Source: Caryophanon tenue (GTDB lineage Bacteria > Bacillota > Bacilli > Bacillales_A > Planococcaceae). Taken from it: a stretch of DNA of 64,000 bases. A model generated the notes under the pieces. The model saw only the letters and a program-made list of their open reading frames with translations. It had not been told where the DNA came from and did no database searches. The stretch spans positions 1-64,000 of the forward strand of contig NZ_MASJ01000042.1 of assembly GCF_001700315.1 (NCBI RefSeq). The letters run 5' to 3'. How positions within the stretch are numbered: the first letter of the stretch is position 1; each line of letters starts with the position of its first letter. This document shows, piece by piece, positions 62,251 to 64,000 of this stretch. Both the position numbers and the translations under genes were made by a program.

Positions 62251-62817
62251 ATGTATTCATTTATGGTGTTTTTACACATTGTTGGTGTCTTGCTGATGTT
62301 TGGTGCAGTGAGTTTAACGCTCGCTGCGATGGTTGGTTTGCTCGTAGCACGACATGTAATGATATTGCGGACGTGGGCAAACTTTGCAGTGAAAATGGAT
62401 GGTTTATTGCCACCGAGTGCGGTGTTTGTCATTGGACCTGGGATTTATTTAACGATAAGTGCTTGGGGATGGCAAACTGCTTGGATTAATATGTCACTAG
62501 TGTTATTGCTATTTATGTGCATGGCAGGTCCAGTGATTAATTTACCACGTTTAAAGCGAATTGCTGCAGCTGCAAATGAGCATCCGTTAGAGCACATGTC
62601 GGAGGCGCTGCAAATCGAATGTCGCAACGTCGTTTTGTGGCGAAGTGTGTCAATGATGGCACTACAATTAATAGCGATTGTTTATATGATGACGATGAAG
62701 CCAAGCATTATTGGGGCAATTGTCGCTGTGATGGTGTGCACGATTATCGGTCTCGTACTCGCGCAGTTCGCGTTATATTCGACAACAAAACGTCCAGAAA
62801 TGATAAATAATCGTTAA
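62251..62817 (+). CDS. DUF2269-like integral membrane protein
   Basis: 188 residues with four predicted membrane helices (about 3-30, 56-72, 77-97, 131-175). The start, FMVFLHIVGVLLMFGAVSLTLAAMVGLL with its conserved His, and WINMSLVLLLFMCMAGPVINL resemble DUF2269 proteins. Function unknown. It follows the pan terminator closely, GACGAGGGG precedes the ATG. Confidence 0.65.
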   Translation: MYSFMVFLHIVGVLLMFGAVSLTLAAMVGLLVARHVMILRTWANFAVKMDGLLPPSAVFVIGPGIYLTISAWGWQTAWINMSLVLLLFMCMAGPVINLPRLKRIAAAANEHPLEHMSEALQIECRNVVLWRSVSMMALQLIAIVYMMTMKPSIIGAIVAVMVCTIIGLVLAQFALYSTTKRPEMINNR

Positions 62818-62862
62818 GAAATTAGCCATTATTTCGATAGTAAACAAAAGAGAGGTGGCTTT

Positions 62863-63639
62863 ATGACGACACTTTATCCATTTGAACAGTTACCGGATGC
62901 AGGGCGCAAGCAAACCGTTTGGCAATACGTGCAAGCCATTCGCCAATGCAAGGACCGCCAGCATCCGATTTATCAATTTTTCATGGCACAAATTACGCAA
63001 CAAATTCAAGTCGATTTTCAATTATATGGTTTGCAGACAGTTGAAGTGGAGCAGCTAACTGTGTATGACAGACCACGATTCATTATGCACAATGTTGAGC
63101 CGATTTGGGCAGCACGTCTGACGACTTTATTTCAGCAGGCGCATGTGCCGTTTTTAACAGCTGTTCAGCAACATGCTGCAAAAGCATTTATGTACCGCGT
63201 TGTAGATGGACAATTTGAAGCGGTACAGCAAGCTCCGATAGACCCGACGATTCAGTATGCAATCTTACAGCAAGTCATGCCGGTAGCACCATTAGGTATT
63301 TGTACTGAGCATATGACCGATGCGGAAGTGGCATGGGTGCGCGATATGTTTGAAGCGCAAATTGCGATGAGTGTACGCACCGTGCAAAATTATATGACCT
63401 TATTATTAGCGCGTGCGATTGATGAAGTAGAAGACGCATTGCCTCTTAGTGAAGAAACATTGTATTGGGAAAGTTTCGGGAGCCGTTTCCGTGATGATAC
63501 ACTATTATTTACAGCAGAGGGTCAGTATATTTGTACATTTTTAGCGTATATGGCAGATGACAGCTTACAGCAGCAATTTATGCTGTATGACCGTGCTGAA
63601 ATGATGGACCAGTACGCATATATTAGTTCATCTGTGTAA
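62863..63639 (+). CDS. Unrecognised cytosolic protein
   Basis: 258 residues, rich in Gln and aromatic residues, no signal peptide or membrane segment, no domain that I recognise. Visible blocks are LPDAGRKQTVWQYVQAIRQCKDRQHPIYQFFMAQITQQ and MFEAQIAMSVRTVQNYMTLLLARAIDEVED. AGAGAGGTGG precedes the ATG; a terminator follows, so it is a single-gene unit of host-like codon use. Confidence 0.6.
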   Translation: MTTLYPFEQLPDAGRKQTVWQYVQAIRQCKDRQHPIYQFFMAQITQQIQVDFQLYGLQTVEVEQLTVYDRPRFIMHNVEPIWAARLTTLFQQAHVPFLTAVQQHAAKAFMYRVVDGQFEAVQQAPIDPTIQYAILQQVMPVAPLGICTEHMTDAEVAWVRDMFEAQIAMSVRTVQNYMTLLLARAIDEVEDALPLSEETLYWESFGSRFRDDTLLFTAEGQYICTFLAYMADDSLQQQFMLYDRAEMMDQYAYISSSV

Positions 63640-63643
63640 CAAA

Positions 63644-63680
63644 AAAAGCCGTCCGAGCATAAATGCTCAGATGGCTTTTT
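63644..63680. terminator. Bidirectional terminator
   Basis: AAAAGCCGTC-C-GAGCAT and ATGCTC-A-GATGGCTTTT form a hairpin with T-runs on both strands, between convergent genes. Confidence 0.88.
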
Positions 63681-63686
63681 TCATTA

Positions 63687-64000
63687 TTATTGTAGAGGGA
63701 AGTCAACCGTTTGTGGTGCTGTCCCTTTTTTATCGTGTAGTGTAATACGGATTGGTTCAATTTGAATGGCAATCATATCGCTTTCTTTTTGGAAAATGCT
63801 GCGAAGCGTGTTGACGATTTTAAGTTTTAATTCATCGTCTCGAAAATCGGTTACTTTTGCTTCGATTTCGATATACGACGCATCTGGGTCGGTGTTTGTA
63901 TAGCCAAGTAAAATATGCGTATACGGATTTTTTTGTAAATCGAGCACCTTTTCAGAATCCTCAAGTGTGCGTGTAAACAATGTAAACTCTTCATGTGTAA
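63687..64000 (-). CDS. C-terminal part of a pyridoxamine 5'-phosphate oxidase-like protein
   Basis: The frame is open from the stop at 63687 to the window edge, so the 5' end is outside. The visible 104 residues start EEFTLFTRTLEDSEKVLDLQKNPYTHILLGY and continue DASYIEIEAKVTDFRDD, which suits the second half of the split-barrel flavin-binding family (partner-strand Lys-Asn-Pro and the IEGKA-like strand). The last 50 residues contain a strand pair (IQIEPIRITLHD) usual at the end of that fold. Only a moderate call because the N-terminal half is not seen. Confidence 0.45.
   Translation of the reverse strand, partial: THEEFTLFTRTLEDSEKVLDLQKNPYTHILLGYTNTDPDASYIEIEAKVTDFRDDELKLKIVNTLRSIFQKESDMIAIQIEPIRITLHDKKGTAPQTVDFPLQ

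Overview
The window is a low-GC Firmicutes chromosome segment, most like the Planococcaceae (Lysinibacillus/Solibacillus/Kurthia type). I infer this from the Bacillus-like gene order (hbs end, folE, mtrB, hepS-menG-hepT, ndk, cheR, aroC-aroB-aroH, hisC-tyrA-aroA, ypiA/ypiB/ypiF, qcrABC, ypjA, yitT-like, dapB-mgsA-bshA-cca-birA, panBCD), from AT-rich codon use and from strong AGGAGG-type ribosome binding sites. Two mobile elements interrupt this backbone, and both sit at the 3' end of a housekeeping gene.

Bases 1-2123 are the right end of an element whose left end lies outside the window. At 2091-2123 there is only the last ten codons and stop of hbs (HU protein), followed by the hbs terminator, so the element appears to have inserted in the hbs 3' end. 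Its visible cargo is two minus-strand genes: a DUF1643 protein and an unrecognised protein with an HHLHLG motif. Bases 2254-5907 are host: folE, mtrB (TRAP), the heptaprenyl diphosphate/menaquinone genes, and the ndk promoter.

Bases 6204-39074 are a complete siphovirus-type prophage bounded by a perfect 129-bp direct repeat of the ndk 3' end (6204-6332 and 38946-39074, 32,742 bp apart). The phage copy restores the last 39 codons of ndk, including its catalytic histidine. The left arm carries integrase, a divergent repressor switch, an iteron-like array with a putative initiator, and a 932-residue protein that I read as a single-chain, cellular-type (YonO/QDE-1-like double-psi beta-barrel) RNA polymerase. 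That protein is the most exciting item in the window. It is followed by a Cro-like protein, a BRO-N antirepressor, an HNH homing endonuclease, a run of small genes sharing repeated promoters and terminators, and a PutAbiC-type abortive infection protein. The right arm is a late module: HNH, terminase, portal, protease, HK97 capsid, connectors, tail tube, G/GT chaperones with a -1 frameshift, tape measure, Dit, tailspike, XhlA/holin/endolysin, and a tail endopeptidase placed unusually after the lysis genes.

Bases 39075-64000 are host again. An aromatic amino acid operon lacks the trp genes found between aroH and hisC in Bacillus subtilis. It is followed by ypiA-ypiB-ypiF, the menaquinol:cytochrome c reductase genes qcrABC, a membrane and metallopeptidase pair, a YitT protein, the dapB-mgsA-bshA-cca-birA run, a lipoprotein GH3 hexosaminidase, a pantothenate operon with an attenuator-like leader, and three less characterised genes at the end.
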